Assembly (NCBI GenBank): GCA_937944485.1 | Contig: CALDYU010000005.1 | Span: 186,001 to 250,000 of the forward strand | Length of the DNA: 64,000 nt | Reading direction: 5' to 3' | DNA from: an uncultured Flavobacteriaceae bacterium | GTDB taxonomy: Bacteria > Bacteroidota > Bacteroidia > Flavobacteriales > Flavobacteriaceae | Shown here: one piece after another, positions 63,055 to 64,000 of the stretch | How the letters are laid out: each line of letters opens with the position of its first letter | Numbering within the stretch: position 1 is the first letter of the stretch | Translations under genes and position numbers: made by a program | Notes under the pieces: generated by a model | The model's database searches: none | Seen by the model: the letters and a program-made list of their open reading frames with translations, nothing else | Told to the model about the DNA's origin: nothing

Positions 63055-64000
63055 ATGTTCAAATATTTAAAAAATGATTTGCCGGCAAGTATTGTCGTGT
63101 TTTTTGTAGCGCTACCTTTATGTCTAGGTATTGCTTTGGCGAGTGGCGCACCTTTGTTTTCAGGTTTAATTGCTGGAATTATTGGCGGAATTGTCGTTGG
63201 AGCAGCAAGTGGCTCTCAAATCGGAGTTAGCGGTCCAGCAGCTGGATTAGCCGCTATTGTTTTAACCGCGATTACGGCCTTAGGAGGATGGGAAAACTTT
63301 CTTGTTGCAGTGGTTCTAGGGGGAGCTATTCAAATTCTATTTGGTATTTTAAGGTTTGGTATCATAGGTTATTATTTTCCATCATCAGTTATAAAAGGAA
63401 TGCTTACCGGAATTGGTATTATCATCATTTTAAAACAAATTCCGTATTTCTTTGGTATAGATAAGAATCCTGAAGGTGATTTTGCCTTTCTCCAAATTGA
63501 CGGAGAAAATACTTTTACGGAATTACTAAAGACTTTGAATGCTCTTATTAGTGGAAATTTTGATAAGGGAGCAACAATCATTGCTATTACTGCCATCTTA
63601 ATACTCGTGTTATGGAGTAAAGTATTAAGTAAAAAAGGACGATTTTTTCAATTGGTTCAAGGCCCGTTGGTAGCAGTAGTAGCAGGTATTGTTTATTTTC
63701 TTTTTACCAAAGGTTCGAGTCTCGAGCTTAGTGCAGATCATTTGGTGTCTGTGCCTGTTCCTGAGAGTTTATCAGATATAGAATCTTTATTCGCCTTTCC
63801 GAATTTCGATGTAATTACTAGGGTAGATGTATTAATTACAGCCTTTACAATTGCGCTGGTAGCCTCTTTGGAAACCTTGTTGTGTGTTGAAGCTACAGAC
63901 AAATTAGATCCTCAAAAAAGAGTAACCCCAACTAACCGTGAATTATTGGCGCAAGGGGCCGGTAATATGGTGTCTGGACTCATAGGAGGTCTTCCCATTA
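63055..64000 (+). CDS. SulP-family anion transporter, 3' end missing at window edge
   Basis: Open from the ATG at 63055 to the end of the window, about 315 residues of a usual 500-700. It opens FKYLKNDLPASIVVFFVALP with the SulP signature FFVALPLCLGIALASGAPLFSGLIAGIIG broken as FFVALPLCLGIALASG and APLFSGLIAGIIG, then GSQIGVSGPAAGLAAIVL and a later region (FTIALVASLETLLCVEATDK). The start ACLPLCLGIALASGAP-type motif indicates the bicarbonate/sulfate SulP subfamily. A second SulP of this window is at 14972-16597. Downstream carbonic anhydrase is common beside such genes, but it is outside the window. Confidence 0.9.
   Translation, partial: MFKYLKNDLPASIVVFFVALPLCLGIALASGAPLFSGLIAGIIGGIVVGAASGSQIGVSGPAAGLAAIVLTAITALGGWENFLVAVVLGGAIQILFGILRFGIIGYYFPSSVIKGMLTGIGIIIILKQIPYFFGIDKNPEGDFAFLQIDGENTFTELLKTLNALISGNFDKGATIIAITAILILVLWSKVLSKKGRFFQLVQGPLVAVVAGIVYFLFTKGSSLELSADHLVSVPVPESLSDIESLFAFPNFDVITRVDVLITAFTIALVASLETLLCVEATDKLDPQKRVTPTNRELLAQGAGNMVSGLIGGLPI

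Overview
The window is a stretch of chromosome from a member of the Bacteroidetes, most likely a marine Flavobacteriaceae. The signs are an AT-rich sequence, many lipoproteins with a short signal ending in a cysteine, candidate -7 promoter boxes of the Bacteroidetes TAnnTTTG type, a carboxypeptidase-regulatory-like N-terminus on a TonB-dependent receptor, and a complete moxR/Bat aerotolerance operon. No rRNA, tRNA, CRISPR array, integrase or transposase was seen. The gene content is mostly housekeeping and envelope biology, with one small mobile-looking locus.

Layout. 1-5.1 kb: tail of an Ala-rich lipoprotein, then (minus strand) a TonB-dependent receptor, recO and glutamate dehydrogenase. 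5.1-14.3 kb: a trans-sulfuration PLP enzyme, a DUF3298-type lipoprotein, a DinB-fold protein, small conserved proteins, an ArsC-like protein, an EamA permease, an unusually long PLP enzyme with a VOC protein and, across a divergent promoter with a 32-bp perfect palindrome, a nitronate monooxygenase and a YheT-type hydrolase. 14.4-21.8 kb: a lipoprotein cytochrome c, a SulP transporter, a Dabb lipoprotein, and a probable solute-utilisation cluster (phytanoyl-CoA-dioxygenase-like oxygenase, sodium/solute symporter, SDR) divergent from an AraC regulator. 21.9-27.3 kb: a duplicated-domain lipoprotein and the glycerol-3-phosphate genes gpsA, glpD and glpK.

27.4-39 kb: pbpC and a thioester-containing alpha-2-macroglobulin. 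These are usually neighbours; here they are on the same strand but about 3.7 kb apart. Between them lie a repeat-flanked, nonsense-disrupted DUF559 nuclease-like gene, an ABM-domain protein, CvpA and a collagen-like protein. 39-45 kb: two tandem CAP-domain lipoproteins, DUF1304 and SnoaL-like proteins, an ALDH7-type dehydrogenase, and an OmpA-domain protein paired with a membrane-anchored helix-hairpin-helix protein. 45-53 kb: an acyl-ACP desaturase, a phosphatase/zinc-ribbon/SPFH trio, a PfkB sugar kinase, an AlbA_2/Schlafen-like protein, an SDR and an aldo/keto reductase. 53.5-62.6 kb: the moxR-DUF58-BatA-BatB-BatC-BatD-BatE operon. The window closes with a small secreted protein and a second, truncated SulP transporter.

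The most unusual signals are the DUF559-like locus bounded by inverted hairpin repeats (29.77-30.35 kb), the 32-bp palindrome at 12229-12260, and the N-terminally extended cystathionine-gamma-synthase-fold protein at 9950-11797. All functional calls are from reading the sequence; no database search was run.
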